DNA of 64,000 bases, taken from Lamellibrachia columna. Taxonomy: Eukaryota; Annelida; Polychaeta; Sabellida; Siboglinidae. The DNA lies in assembly GCA_963662155.1 (NCBI GenBank), contig OY759261.1:47823408-47887407 (forward strand). Direction: 5' to 3'. Made by a program: the position numbers and the translations under genes. The notes beneath the pieces are model-generated. The model did not search any database and was not told the origin of the DNA. It worked only from the letters and a program-made list of their open reading frames with translations. Shown piece after piece: positions 1-10,859 of this stretch (position 1 is the first letter of the stretch; every line of letters begins with the position of its first letter).

Positions 1-228
1 GACATTTTCTCCAATGAAATGCGTCACTGCAATGCTGCTGCCGATTACAAATTTAGGCTCGGTCATAGGAATAGTCCATTTATAAAAATGGTAACATATT
101 ATTTTGAAGTTTGATTTTTGTATAACTATTTTAAGTTAAGTTTTACCTTCAATAGAACAATTTATTTGAACATATTACTGCATGGTTACAACTGAATTCC
201 AAAATGCGGATTTTAGCTATACAAGTAA

Positions 229-374
229 CTATAATTCGTCCGTTGACAACCTTTCCTCCCCGATTAAATTTAATAGGTCGTAGACATCACGCATACTACA
301 ACGGCACCGGAAAGCCGCGTTCGACCTTCTCACCGTCTCATCCTTGAAAGCTTTCTCGTCCGGATTGGACAGCG
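229..374 (-). CDS. Possible terminal coding exon, unknown protein
   Basis: On the minus strand a pyrimidine-containing acceptor (CACCCTAATGCAG) ends just before position 374. It is followed by an open frame that stops with TAG at 229, and an AATAAA lies about 63 nt further on (161-166). The peptide ends in GEERLSTDEL and is rich in charged residues, and the stretch is more GC-rich than its surroundings. No family is recognised and no upstream partner exon was found between here and the cytochrome c gene. It could equally be a chance open frame. Confidence 0.22.
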
Positions 375-449
375 CTGCATTAGGGTGAAGAAATATTCTC
401 TGTTTGGTGAGTAATTTTGATATTACCCGCTTATAAAGCGCACACATGG

Positions 450-2140
450 TATATAGACAATAACTGTGATTTCAATAATATTGGTGTTTTTTCGCTGATC
501 GATTAATTTCTGACAAAAGTCGACGCCTGTCACTTCTAGAAAGCGGCGTGTTTTGTGGAAAAACTTAAGCTTAGCGGCAGTTAGCCTTCTTACTTTTAGC
601 ACACTTTTCCAACTTTTATGTACACAGATTGTTTAATAAACCATTTGGAGTTTTTCCATGGCACTACATACTAAACAAAACTGTCTTTACCGATCTCTTG
701 ATTAATAACCTAACTCTAACTCACCTGAAACTCAAATGATGTGTGACTGGGCCATCACTGGCACTGCAGAGAACGTTGTTGGCCGTTGCGCCGTTTCGGT
801 TTTGTCTTTGGCCGTTGTGCTGGTTTAGCACCACTATCAAACACTAATTTCGAAGGACATTTTCTTCAGAGATTTACGACTGAACAACTCTGCCCAACCG
901 GTCAGGTATTACGTTTGTGTGCTGTGGCTTAACGTTGACATTGACCTTGCGGTGGATTCGTTACGGTTAGACGTAGATTGGGCCCTGTCACGTTGTCACT
1001 GCCATTGGCAGATGGGTCGTAACGTGCAACGACTGTGGGCATGAGTTCGTGCGTCCATTGACTTCGTGTCAAGACGGTATTGTATTATTTCCCCTTGCAC
1101 TGACCTACGGGGGTCACGTCACATTCACGCTAAGTTGACAGCTACCCTTTTGCTTGTCTGCTGTGGAAAAAACAGGTAACAGTATGCATTACTTTACATT
1201 TATGATGTCAATAGCTATCTGTTCTAAGCAACTACACTTTCTGACATAAGCAGGAAAACGTACCCTTCATTGCCAAACTCTTAGTACATTCATACAGACT
1301 AAATCCATGCACATTTTATATCACTAAATGTGGTGCTGATTTGTTGTAACGTACCTACAAACTTTGTGAAACAGGCTTGCCAAGCATTACTGCAGCAACG
1401 CATTGTATGAATCTGTGTCATAAACTATGTTTTTGTTAGTTAGCATTTTGCGATATCGATTGACTATGGCTACACATAGTTGAAAAATTGTTGGTCTGTT
1501 GATAAGCCAGTGGCTTCATTGTCCACTGGGTGTTTTGTCTTGGATGGCGATTTTGTTAAATCTGACTTTGAATTGAGAAGTTTGGTGATATAAGATGGCA
1601 TTTTTATATGGTTTTGTGAGAAAGTGTAAAATTGCTGTTCTTTTAAACTGGCCAGATTGGTGTGTTATTACATTTTCATGTGTGGAGTTTCTGTACTCGT
1701 TTTCACTCACATTGTTGTTCCTCACAACAGATGTCACTAATTGTCATGGCTCCAGTTGTTTGTATTACTAAGTTCTAATGCTGCATTGTAATCACAATGA
1801 TGTTTTGGTTTTGTTATTCCTCATCAATTCAGGCAGATTAACTAAGTGCAATTAGTTACATTATTATGAATGCTAAAATGGTTACAGGGGAATTGCATTA
1901 TTGGAGTGTAATTGGTCATTTTTTATCGGACACGAAACAGTATGATTGACAAATCCTGTGTTTATGCATATACAAATCATTTCACGAAACTAACGAACAG
2001 CAAAATAATACAGTTCTTGCAGCATCGTAATCACCTAACAGACACATTTTTAGCAGCAATAGCAAATTGTTGTGCCACTTTCCTGCTCCTCTAGCAGACG
2101 TTTTGCTTGGTTGTACGCCAGTGTTGTTTTATTTTTCTAG
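450..2140. other. Upstream flank of the cytochrome c cluster
   Basis: No coding exon could be supported here. The stretch from about 770 to 1160 is more GC-rich than its surroundings and is a reasonable place for the promoter and non-coding first exon of cytochrome c copy 1, because that gene's coding exon starts right behind a splice acceptor at 2139-2140. No clear TATA box was found. Confidence 0.3.
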
Positions 2141-2145
2141 GCAAG

Positions 2146-2314
2146 ATGGGTGATGTAGAAAAAGGAAAGAAGATCTTCGTCCAGAGGTGTGCACAGTGCC
2201 ACAATGCTGAGGCAGGTGCAAAGCACAAGCAGGGACCCAACCTGTTTGGGATGTTTGGACGCAAGACTGGTCAGGCTCCAGGATATTCCTTCACTGATGC
2301 CAACTTGAACAAGG
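2146..2314 (+). CDS. CYCS: Cytochrome c copy 1, coding exon 1
   Basis: Cytochrome c carries electrons from complex III to complex IV in the mitochondrial intermembrane space and in many animals also takes part in apoptosis. This exon encodes residues 1-56 starting MGDVEKGKK, with the haem-attachment motif CAQCH and the loop [10 protein letters not shown]. Position 48 (vertebrate numbering without Met) is Phe instead of Tyr. The ATG was chosen because the family normally begins MGD and because an acceptor AG lies exactly 5 nt upstream (2139-2140), as in the other three copies. The exon is 169 nt and ends inside the Gly-56 codon at a GTGTGT donor (phase 1). It joins 2820-2962. Confidence 0.96.
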
Positions 2315-2440
2315 GTGTGTAGCAAAAATGTGGGCTTGTGGTCATTTAGAAGCTTTGTAAATATAAAAAAATCCAGTAGTTAAAAAAACTTAGGGGTTAT
2401 GTGCATTGCCAATGCAGTGAATTGCAAAATTACAACATTA

Positions 2441-2728
2441 CATTACAACCAGAAGAATACATTGTTTTGGTGATATTATGACAAATTTCTGTGTTTGGAA
2501 TATATTCCTCGAGAGGGGACACAAGAAATGAACACCAAATTCAGCTCTGTTATATGATGCATCCATTTACCTAGTTTGGTTCAACTGGTGATAGTGGTCA
2601 ATAAATCAATGTTGATTTTATCTGTTTTTTTGGTAAATGGAATGAATTTTTTATTAGCATAACATTACAACCAGAAGAATGCATTGTTTTGGTGATATTA
2701 TGACAAATTTCTGTGTTTGGAATATAAT
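2441..2728. repeat. Direct repeat inside the intron of cytochrome c copy 1
   Basis: A stretch of about 65 bp starting CATTACAACCAGAAGAAT occurs at 2441-2506 and again at 2663-2728, nearly identical, 222 bp apart. It lies wholly within the intron. It may be a local duplication or the flank duplication of an insertion. Confidence 0.8.
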
Positions 2729-2819
2729 TGGTATGTGCTATATTCCACTTTGTCATGGTGACAAATGCATGCCTGGGCACTATTGTGTAGCCTTCTGTAT
2801 GAATTTCTGATTTTGTTAG

Positions 2820-2962
2820 GCATTGTCTGGAGCCGAGAGACCCTCGACGTTTACCTGGAGAACCCAAAGAAGTATATCCCAGGGACGAAGATGATCTTCG
2901 CCGGACTCAAGAAGAAGGCCGACCGACAAAACCTGATTGCATTCCTAGAGAACGCAAAATAG
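2820..2962 (+). CDS. CYCS: Cytochrome c copy 1, coding exon 2
   Basis: The exon follows the acceptor TTTTGTTAG and completes the Gly-56 codon. It encodes [12 protein letters not shown], then the PGTKMIF segment with the Met-80 axial haem ligand and Lys-72/73, and ends LENAK with TAG at 2960-2962. Trp-59 is present. Together with 2146-2314 it gives 312 nt, 103 residues plus stop, about two residues shorter than vertebrate cytochrome c at the C-terminus. Positions 2851-2926 differ from copy 3 at only two bases, far fewer than in exon 1. Confidence 0.96.
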
Positions 2963-4246
2963 ACATTTGAGTGTCGCGCGTTGTGATAGCGGCAGACGTC
3001 GGGCAACGCTGCAGATTACCGAGAATTACGATTGTTGACTTGGTACATTAGTGCTGCTGGAAGTGTAATATTGGAGTTGTGATTGACCGTACATTTTACT
3101 GGACTTGTTACTTGATGTTGTTGGTGTAAACAGCATGTTCCATCCAAGTATATGAGCTTTAACACTGTACATTTATAAGGACGCTTCTATGCTAGGTGTA
3201 CATACAGTACTTATCGTGTTGGTAGAAGAGATATTTCTCATGTTATGATCATTGTCATCATGGTGTTACTGATTTCAGATTTCCTGTAGTCCCTGAGTGA
3301 CTACTAGTATTTTGCTGTTGTGTCACCGTGGTAACCATATACATTAAATATTCGGAATGTGGTGTGTTTTGGGAGTTCGTTAAGCACGATGTGGCTTTGA
3401 GTTTCTCTTGCGTTAATTAATTACAGTTGGGCTTGAATCAGACATCTGATATGTAGGAAATAGGTTGTCAACTCACTACTGGAGTGACCACTGGGGTCAA
3501 AGTTCACATTCAATAGACTGGGAGCATCTGGAAAAATTGGGAAAAGGTATGCTTTCTATATTGGTACTTAAGTGTTCTGTTCATGTTGCCAGTTATGTTA
3601 AGGTGACCAGTTAGTTGCTATTTTTTTCCATTTGAAATCGTTTTTGGGGAGGATAACATTTCAAATTCTACAATACTTGTACATATGTTTGTGGGTGCTA
3701 CAAACCAACAAGTCAAAAATAGTTGTTTTTATCAAATTAAATGTATTTCAGTGTGTGAAGCACATTGAAATGATCTTGATGTGAAGCAAGGCATATGAAA
3801 TGCATAAAAGCATGCATTCCAGAGCGAGTTGTTATGTCAACTGTAATTGGCCAATTACCAAAAATCGAGTGGAGCACAGTTCAGTTCTGTGACTTGTTTA
3901 TAGCTGAGTTGGTCTTTTATTTCGAACTTGCCTTAACACCTTTAGTGCTTCACTCAACTCTGTTCTGTTGACTATAGTAATATACTAAGATCTATGTATT
4001 ACAAAGACTGCACTTAGCATATCTTTGTAATAAACTTGTTCCCAACATGTCCACTGTAAGGTGCTGGATGAGATATTACATAGATATGACAAATATAGTT
4101 TCTGATATTCTGCACAAAGTACCGAGGTAATCGGCTTTAAACACCGAAAATATAAAATTTATGATCATACCTCCTTAAGGCTCCTTTGCTGCATCCGTTA
4201 GGTCTGGGTGACTGCAAGGCATTTTCTTGTTTGTTACAGCTAAATA
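2963..4246. other. 3' UTR and spacer after cytochrome c copy 1
   Basis: This holds the 3' UTR to about 3,370 and then AT-rich sequence with no supported coding exon. Confidence 0.5.
3343..3348 (+). terminator. Candidate poly(A) signal of cytochrome c copy 1
   Basis: ATTAAA lies 381 nt after the stop and is followed by a GT-rich stretch (GTGGTGTGTTTTGG). A similar arrangement follows copies 2 and 3. Confidence 0.45.
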
Positions 4247-4418
4247 CAGTCAAACCTCCCTTACCTGTCACCCCTGTAATTTAGCGACCTTGCTATTATG
4301 ACAGTCCCAAATTATTTATGTAACAAAGTGTAGGCCATTAGTCCTGCTAATGCGAGCACCTCATTATTCAGGTCACTGGCCCAGTCGTGGAGGTGACCTT
4401 AATAGCGAGGTTCTACTG
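4247..4418. mobile_element. pogo/Tigger-like MITE
   Basis: A 172-bp element bounded by related terminal inverted repeats: the left end starts CAGTCAAACCTCCC and the right end, read on the minus strand, starts CAGTAGAACCTCGC. Both continue into a GTCACC motif. It is flanked by TA on the left, as expected for Tc1/mariner-superfamily insertion, and has no open frame. Its right part is related in inverted orientation to 62,305-62,398. The CAGT-(A/G)AACCTC terminus is typical of pogo/Tigger elements; assignment to that family is by recognition. Confidence 0.75.
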
Positions 4419-5634
4419 AAACTGAAGTTTTGTTTTTCCAAATGGCTTTAAATAAATGTAATGCAGTCTGACATAATGTTAATTGATTTTCCTCTACTTT
4501 GAATGAAAACTGTTGCTGACAGATTAAAAAAAAATTGTATTCACTCGAATAGTGTGTAAAATCCTGGTCTACCTGCAAGACATAAAACAGTAAAATATAG
4601 GATTTTCAAACACCATTCCACTGTGCGTAAATCTCTGTATTTTGTACACGAGATGCTACCTCATTACTGCATATGAGATACCTAATGGCCCATAAACAAT
4701 TATTGGTAAAAGCATAGGTTAAAAAGCTGCGACTGGTTTGTTATAAAATTAATGTCTAGGAAGTGCTACAAACTGGGCTGGATCCAATTCACAAAACCAA
4801 TTAGAATGTCTCGGTTATAATTAAATGGGTTATGCAGTACTAATTGTTTATTCTAGCTATATGTGTCATGTGTTGCTGCTGAATAGTTTTATCTGGTAGT
4901 TTCATGATCAGTTACAAAAATATTTTTTCCGTTATCAGTTATGTTATTAGGCCCAATAATTAATGACCAGTAGATATGTCTGTGGCTGTGTTAGTGACCT
5001 TGTCTTTCCTGATGACTCCAGGCAATGTTCGCGGTGTTTTCCCAAGCTGCAATGTTGAGTTCATTTACAGGGTTACATGACATTCGTTGTGTGATTGAGA
5101 TCTACGTGATGCGTCCAGTGCTGCTGACTTGTCTGAGACAGGTACCTTGGACGAGTGAAGTCCATCACATAGATGTGGTATGACAAATCCCCGTTTCTCC
5201 CTTAGAAGAATATTAGATGCAGTCAGGCGTTAGTCAGGCGCAGTCAGGCGTGCTTGATTGGCTGGAGCACTGATCTTTTCCTTCACATGTGCCTTTTGCG
5301 GGATACAATGGTGAGACTATTTCTTCATACACTGACCTTTTTCTACCTAAAGGCACTGCAACATCTTTGACAATAAAATCACTCCATGGATAACCATACC
5401 AGACCTTACCACTTGTGTATAGATGGACTCCATAAAAAACACAGGCTGATTTTATAGATCTAAAGTAAAACACATTGCGGCCTACTATAATAATAAAACT
5501 TCTGTAGTGCCTAAGTCCTCAGTAACCTGATCTCAGAGGCGCAACAATCCAGAATCATTCAGTTTGAAGTTGCAACAAAAAGACGCCCAGTTTTTTCATG
5601 CTCCATGCCAGATGACATTGTTGTGTGTTTCTAG
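4419..5634. other. Spacer between MITE and cytochrome c copy 2
   Basis: AT-rich sequence with no supported coding exon. The promoter and non-coding exon of copy 2 should lie here but could not be located. Confidence 0.4.
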
Positions 5635-5639
5635 ACACG

Positions 5640-5808
5640 ATGGGTGATGTGGAACTGGGCAGGAAGATCTTCATTCAGAAGTGCGCACACTGTCACAATG
5701 CAGAGCCAGGCGCAAAACACAAACAGGGCCCAAACCTGTTTGGACTGGTTGGCAGCAAAACAGGCCAATCAGCTGGGTACCCATACACGGAGGCCAACTT
5801 GAATCGTG
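5640..5808 (+). CDS. CYCS: Cytochrome c copy 2 (divergent), coding exon 1
   Basis: Encodes residues 1-56 starting MGDVELGRK with haem motif CAHCH. The ATG lies 5 nt after the acceptor TTTCTAG (5632-5634). The exon is 169 nt and ends in the Gly-56 codon before GTATGC. Compared with its siblings it has Leu at the usual Lys-5, Ser-Ala at 43-44 in place of the conserved Ala-Pro, and Pro at 47. It joins 6411-6553. The frame is open and splice sites are intact, so it is probably functional but is one of the two more divergent copies. Confidence 0.95.
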
Positions 5809-6410
5809 GTATGCAGGACAAACTATGTCACCAGGATTTATTTCACAGACGAGCTCATCAGGCCAATTTTCTACATTTTTAGCATAAGTGCTAATAAATA
5901 AAATATTAATAATTGCTTAGCGTAATTTACAACTTAAACATGTAATAGTCCTCAGAACTACAGGGTGCAATATTTTTATGATTATAATTTTATTAGCATC
6001 TGTGTTGGTGGGTTCCTTCTTATGAGCACATGCAGTTAGTGAGATGGGTCTTATATACATTCTGGAAAAAAGTAATACTTATAGATGAAGTATTTTTCGT
6101 GGGGAAAGTGCTACTTATATTAAAAAGAATTGGTTTATCTGCACCTCCTTTGTAACAGTGTTTATTATTTCTTTTTACACGGGTGGCAGCATTTAGAGAA
6201 TATGTTCAGTTCAGTGGTTTTATTTGTTATACTTAGATAAAAGAATCTCATGCAGAAGTTCCAGTTCTAAACAGATAAGTTGATTTTGCCAGTTTGGAAT
6301 CGTTTTTTATGATAGTTTAACATGTTAAAAATTAAATTTTTATTAAAAAACTGATGACGAAGTTTAGTGCAACATGTGTAGCACTCTATATAAATTGTGG
6401 TATTTTGTAG

Positions 6411-6553
6411 GTATCGTCTGGGACGCTCAGACTCTCAACACTTACCTACACAATCCGAAGAAATTCATTCCTGGTACGAAGATGATATTCCCTGGACTCA
6501 AGAAAAAGGTCGAACGACACAACCTGATTGCTTACCTCGAAACTCGCAAATAG
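6411..6553 (+). CDS. CYCS: Cytochrome c copy 2 (divergent), coding exon 2
   Basis: Follows the acceptor TATTTTGTAG, completes Gly-56 and reads [12 protein letters not shown], then [18 protein letters not shown], ending LETRK with TAG at 6551-6553. The Met-80 ligand and Trp-59 are present. The residue at position 83, Ala or Val in most cytochromes c, is Pro, immediately after Phe-82 at the haem edge. Position 74 is Phe instead of Tyr. The exon is 143 nt as in the other copies. Confidence 0.95.
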
Positions 6554-6805
6554 ACAATTGTTCTTGCCTACTGTGTGTGTGGTTCATGGGCCATGGCTCT
6601 GACTTTTGACTATTGACACCATTGGTGTATGGACACACTGTTAGTGCATCAGTGCAGTGAACTATAGTGCAGCCAATGTATTACTGGACTTGAACTTAGT
6701 GCTGCTTGCTAGCGACACCAACATGCTCCATCGAAGGCACTATTCACAGGTCGGACTAGCATTGATGACAGGGACGCTATTGGCATTTTCTTTTTTGCTG
6801 TTACA

Positions 6806-6811
6806 CATAAA
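6806..6811 (+). terminator. Candidate poly(A) signal of cytochrome c copy 2
   Basis: A CATAAA variant hexamer lies 252 nt after the stop. The surrounding bases resemble the 3' end of copy 3 (CACATAAAAT and a following GAA(A/T)AT). Confidence 0.35.
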
Positions 6812-8138
6812 ATGTTTGAAATGTGGCAACGGTATTGGTTGCTTTTTACTTTTCCATCGTAGGTTGTTGCTAGAAATCTTGCCACCTGACATGGTTATTG
6901 TTTATTTCTCAACGATTCACTTATGAAGAAGGTGGAATATCCAAACACCCCTCGCATGGCACACAATTGCAGTTCATGCATACGAGAAGCCGTCAGACAT
7001 GACACGCCCTTCCTTCTGATACTTCATTGGATGACCGGAGGCCTTTACATAAAGGTTGATTGTTCATAATAATCTGAACGAACCCAGAAGATGATTTGAT
7101 CACATTGCAAGAGCTATTAATGTCCAACTTCAACTTTTTGAAAAGACTGATGGTTTCCTCCTGTGGGGTTAGTGAGTTCAAGACAGACTACACATTTACT
7201 CCCCAGTCCTCTTGATGGACAATCTGGCGCTCTAACCACTGTTCCCCAGCTTTCATGAGACATTACTGTGGGTGTGAAAAAGATTTCTGTATTCAGATCT
7301 GACTAGGATTTGAAACCAACTGTAGTTGTTACGTTGAACATGGTTTAGTCATGCTGTTGTGTGCTAGGTGTTATCTGGTGTATGTGACCCGTGTACACAC
7401 AGACAGGTTCACGACAGACACCAGGATACATGGTTCCCACAAATCCCTTGCCAGATTCAAGGGTGGCTATTTCTTCATATGCAACGATTCCTTTGTGCCT
7501 GATAATCGGTGACTGGGTGGGTAGGTTACAAATCAGTGACATCTTTTGTGTGAAAACTGTCTTGACCACACCTTTACAATTTATTGCAGGATTAACTGCA
7601 TATGTGACAATGGATTGTGTATCTCTAATAGTGACATATCATGTAGCTTAAGTGTGTAATGGCAAATGATGTAACTTCTGAATCACTGTTATCTGTATCT
7701 ATTATTTTGTGTTGTGTCAGTAATGTCATTCTACTGGATTATAACATTAAAATGACAGCTCACTGCTGTTTGGGATTTGAAATGATTTACCAAGAAGTAT
7801 ACTAAGAATAAGTAGTGTCTATAGTAGGACTTCTGCTATCAATATTTTAACCCTATACCTGCTATGTGTGTTGTCATATGCAAATCGATGTTTGTTTCTT
7901 TTAATAAATGTCGTGGCCAGTTCGAATCTACATCAATCTTTTGTTCTGACTTTGCGTGCACGATTCTTTTTCTGGATGATTGTGAGCCTTTTTGCTCCTT
8001 GGACGAACTTAGTCCATTGGTAATTCCTTTCCACCGGACAGGTTTTTGGCTTGTGTTTCCTGTTGGTTCCATCTGCATTGTGCTTTTGTTGTGAGGGTTT
8101 CATTTTCCTGTATTAATGCCCATGTCTTATGTTTGCAG
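6812..8138. other. Spacer between cytochrome c copies 2 and 3
   Basis: No supported coding exon, RNA or array. Short open frames exist on both strands but none has a recognisable motif. The non-coding first exon of copy 3 presumably lies within it. Confidence 0.4.
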
Positions 8139-8143
8139 ACAAG

Positions 8144-8312
8144 ATGGGTGATGTAGAAAAGGGAAAGAAGTTGTTTGTCCAGAGGTGTGCAGCATGTCAT
8201 AATGCAGAACAGGGTGCCAAACACAAGCAGGGACCAAATCTGTTTGGAATGTTTGGTAACAAGACCGGCCAGGCTCCCGGATACACGTACACCGAGGCAA
8301 ACTTGAACCGCG
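8144..8312 (+). CDS. CYCS: Cytochrome c copy 3, coding exon 1
   Basis: Encodes residues 1-56 starting [11 protein letters not shown] with haem motif CAACH, then [13 protein letters not shown] and [13 protein letters not shown]. The ATG lies 5 nt after the acceptor TTTGCAG (8138). The exon is 169 nt and ends at a strong GTAAGT donor inside the Gly-56 codon. At conserved positions this is the most standard copy: Pro-44, Tyr-46, Tyr-48 and His-26 are all kept. It joins 8744-8886. Confidence 0.97.
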
Positions 8313-8743
8313 GTAAGTGCAAAAACATGACTTTTTCACTGTCTTCTACGTGTGCGAATGTACAAACTGCTGAATCGTGTAAGCATTCATAATGTTGATG
8401 CAAGAGATTTCTTGGTAGCAATTGCTTCCCGCCAAGTGCTGTGCTGTATTCCGGATGAAATTGTTTAACAAGTAATGCAACTTGAGCCAGGAATGGCACC
8501 AGCAGCCATCAGAGGCAGGCTTTACGATAATTGTGGCCCACAGTTTTATATTTTCTTGGGGGCATTATGATAGATGACTAGGCCACCACAGCAAATTGCT
8601 GCGGTGTCGTTGATTACAACTGTTGTAAAGTGACATTTTCTTAAAGTTTGGAAGGTAAAAAAGTGATGCAACAGTTGTTTGTGTATATGTATACATATAT
8701 TATCTTTTTTGCATACATTTCTGTATGAATTGTGTTTTGTCAG

Positions 8744-8886
8744 GCATCATGTGGGACCGGGACACTCTCGGTACTTACCTGGAGAACCCAAAGAAGTACA
8801 TCCCAGGGACGAAGATGATCTTCGCCGGACTCAAGAAGAAAGCCGACCGAGATAATCTGGTTGCCTTCCTAGAAAGCAAGAAATAG
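8744..8886 (+). CDS. CYCS: Cytochrome c copy 3, coding exon 2
   Basis: Follows the acceptor TTTTGTCAG and reads [18 protein letters not shown], then [13 protein letters not shown], ending LESKK with TAG at 8884-8886. Trp-59, Lys-72/73 and the Met-80 ligand are present. Positions 8775-8850 match copy 1 (2851-2926) at 74 of 76 bases by hand count, against roughly 134 of 169 in exon 1, which suggests gene conversion of the second exon. Confidence 0.97.
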
Positions 8887-9234
8887 AAACCCTTACAATG
8901 TGTGGTTGACCGGTCACGGGGTTGTGACATCACCATCGAGCTATGCAGCAGTTATCCAAGAACTGAGATCTTTGACATGTGCATTGATACAGAAAGAATA
9001 GTGTTGGGCAGCATTTTATCAAGATTTTAATGATTCTGCCAGTACGCCAGAATATTCCCATCAAGCCCTTGCAGCAAGAGCTGTGTACAGATTTCGTGGA
9101 CGTTTTTATGAAAAGACTAGGCTAATTGTACATAGAATATGTATTTAGGTGGTACAAGAGGATACTCTCAGGTCGCATTTGTGGTCACTGTTGCCACATG
9201 AAAGTGATTGTATTTGTGTTTTGCAATCATGACA

Positions 9235-9240
9235 CATAAA
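9235..9240 (+). terminator. Candidate poly(A) signal of cytochrome c copy 3
   Basis: CATAAA lies about 350 nt after the stop and is followed by a GT-rich stretch (GGTGGTGTTTTC). Confidence 0.4.
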
Positions 9241-10060
9241 ATTATTTGGAATATCTCGCTGGTGGTGTTTTCTGCATTTTTTAATTTACACAAGAGACTT
9301 TATTTTCTTACTAATCCAAGTGCAGCCCAAGGCTACTTTTGCTAAATTCATGCAGGATTGACTTTAGAATGTTCCTGGCTTACATTCTGGCTTCGGTCAA
9401 GTTTCAGGATGCATGTAGGAAGGATAGTGTGTAAGTTAGCAGCTCGGTTAATGTACACATATTTCACAGATTGTATTCTGCATTGTGTTAGATGTGTATT
9501 GGGAACACTAGCTAAATGAGTTTCTGAATTTTGGCAGTTGGGTTCTAAGCCATTGCTTAAATTGGTTAACGTTTATACCAATTATTCGAAGGATCAACAT
9601 GAAGTGAACAAACAGTGGATTAAAATAACGATAACTATATCAATGTACAAAAATCAATGGCACGGTAATGACAACTTTAACACATACCTACTAAACTGAG
9701 GATACTTAGTGATATGTTGGTATGAAAGCATGACTAAACGGAAATACCAGTCTACTATTGCACGGTTTATTTGTTAAGAATTTGTTTTGGTAATTATGTG
9801 ATCGTTTGTATTTCAGTACCTTGTAATGTTTTGAATCTACAAACAACTTTTGTATTATACGGATTAAGCATTAAGCATTAAACAATCACCGGAATATGTA
9901 TGGATCTTCAAAACAATACGTCTGCTAACACCGTGGTTGTACGTATTGATTCAAGTTAACAACATATTCTTAGAAAAAGTATTCGGTAAATAGTTCTGAT
10001 GGTACCGATATTTTTAGTATGAAGCCAACCTTTTTAGCGTTGACAGGCTATATTTCGCGA
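9241..10060. other. Spacer after cytochrome c copy 3
   Basis: AT-rich sequence in which no coding exon or repeat family was recognised. Confidence 0.4.
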
Positions 10061-10076
10061 TAGCGCCACCTGGTGG
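10061..10076 (-). promoter_or_regulatory. CTCF-like binding site
   Basis: Read on the minus strand the bases are CCACCAGGTGGCGCTA, which fits the core CTCF consensus (CCASYAGRKGGCRS) very closely. CTCF occurs in most bilaterian animals and marks insulators. The site sits between copies 3 and 4 of the cytochrome c cluster. Weaker related sequence (TAGCGCCACCGTTTG) appears about 400 bp downstream. Function is inferred from sequence only. Confidence 0.45.
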
Positions 10077-10859
10077 ATTTATAGTTACTATTTTGAGCGT
10101 GTGATTCTTGTCAGGTGCCGATTGCACACGCCCCTTTCTGACAAATTTCAAGACATCTCACGTTTAGCGCGGTTCGAAAGTCCGCGGATGTGTAAGATGC
10201 CTTAAATTTGCTGCTTTAAACTAATCTTAACGATCACTTGTATATAGGCAGTGTATGATTAGTCAGGTAAACCCGAAGTATTATTTCTTTTTTTATATTT
10301 AATTTACAATACCAAACGACATTTGAAGCAAAACTTGATAACTAACGCCACAGTTGTGAGTGTCCGTCGCTCTGAGGCATACCAATTTATCCCGCTAGAT
10401 GGCATCACTTAACTCCGAGAGACGAGAACAAAATAGCCTGGATTATCTCGGCTCCGTTGTGTAGCGCCACCGTTTGTCGATCTCACGAGACCCTGGAATC
10501 ATTTACTACTCATTGTTATCGAAACCAAGACGGTTGTGTGGAATTTGTATATCCAGTCGAAGACAGTAGTGAAGCAATGCATTCTCAATTGCGGGCGGGC
10601 TGGTTGAAAGCCCACGTGATAGGCTAGACTTCTGCCCATTTTGAAGAGTCGTGTTTTGAAGTTGATATTATATTTCATTAACTAATGGGTCAATGTCCTT
10701 CTAAACGTCGGCGACGGAGAACGTTAAAGTCTGAAGCGGCACCGACAATCTTCTAGCAACGCAAACACTCGACTCGACACAAAACAAACACTCGACCAAG
10801 ACTGAGAACTGTCAACTCGGAAAGCGAGGCGGTTAGTAAACAACGAATGAATGGACTAG

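Noticed and set aside
8197..8499. 100-codon minus-strand open frame
   Set aside because: It is antisense to cytochrome c copy 3 exon 1 and a shadow of it.
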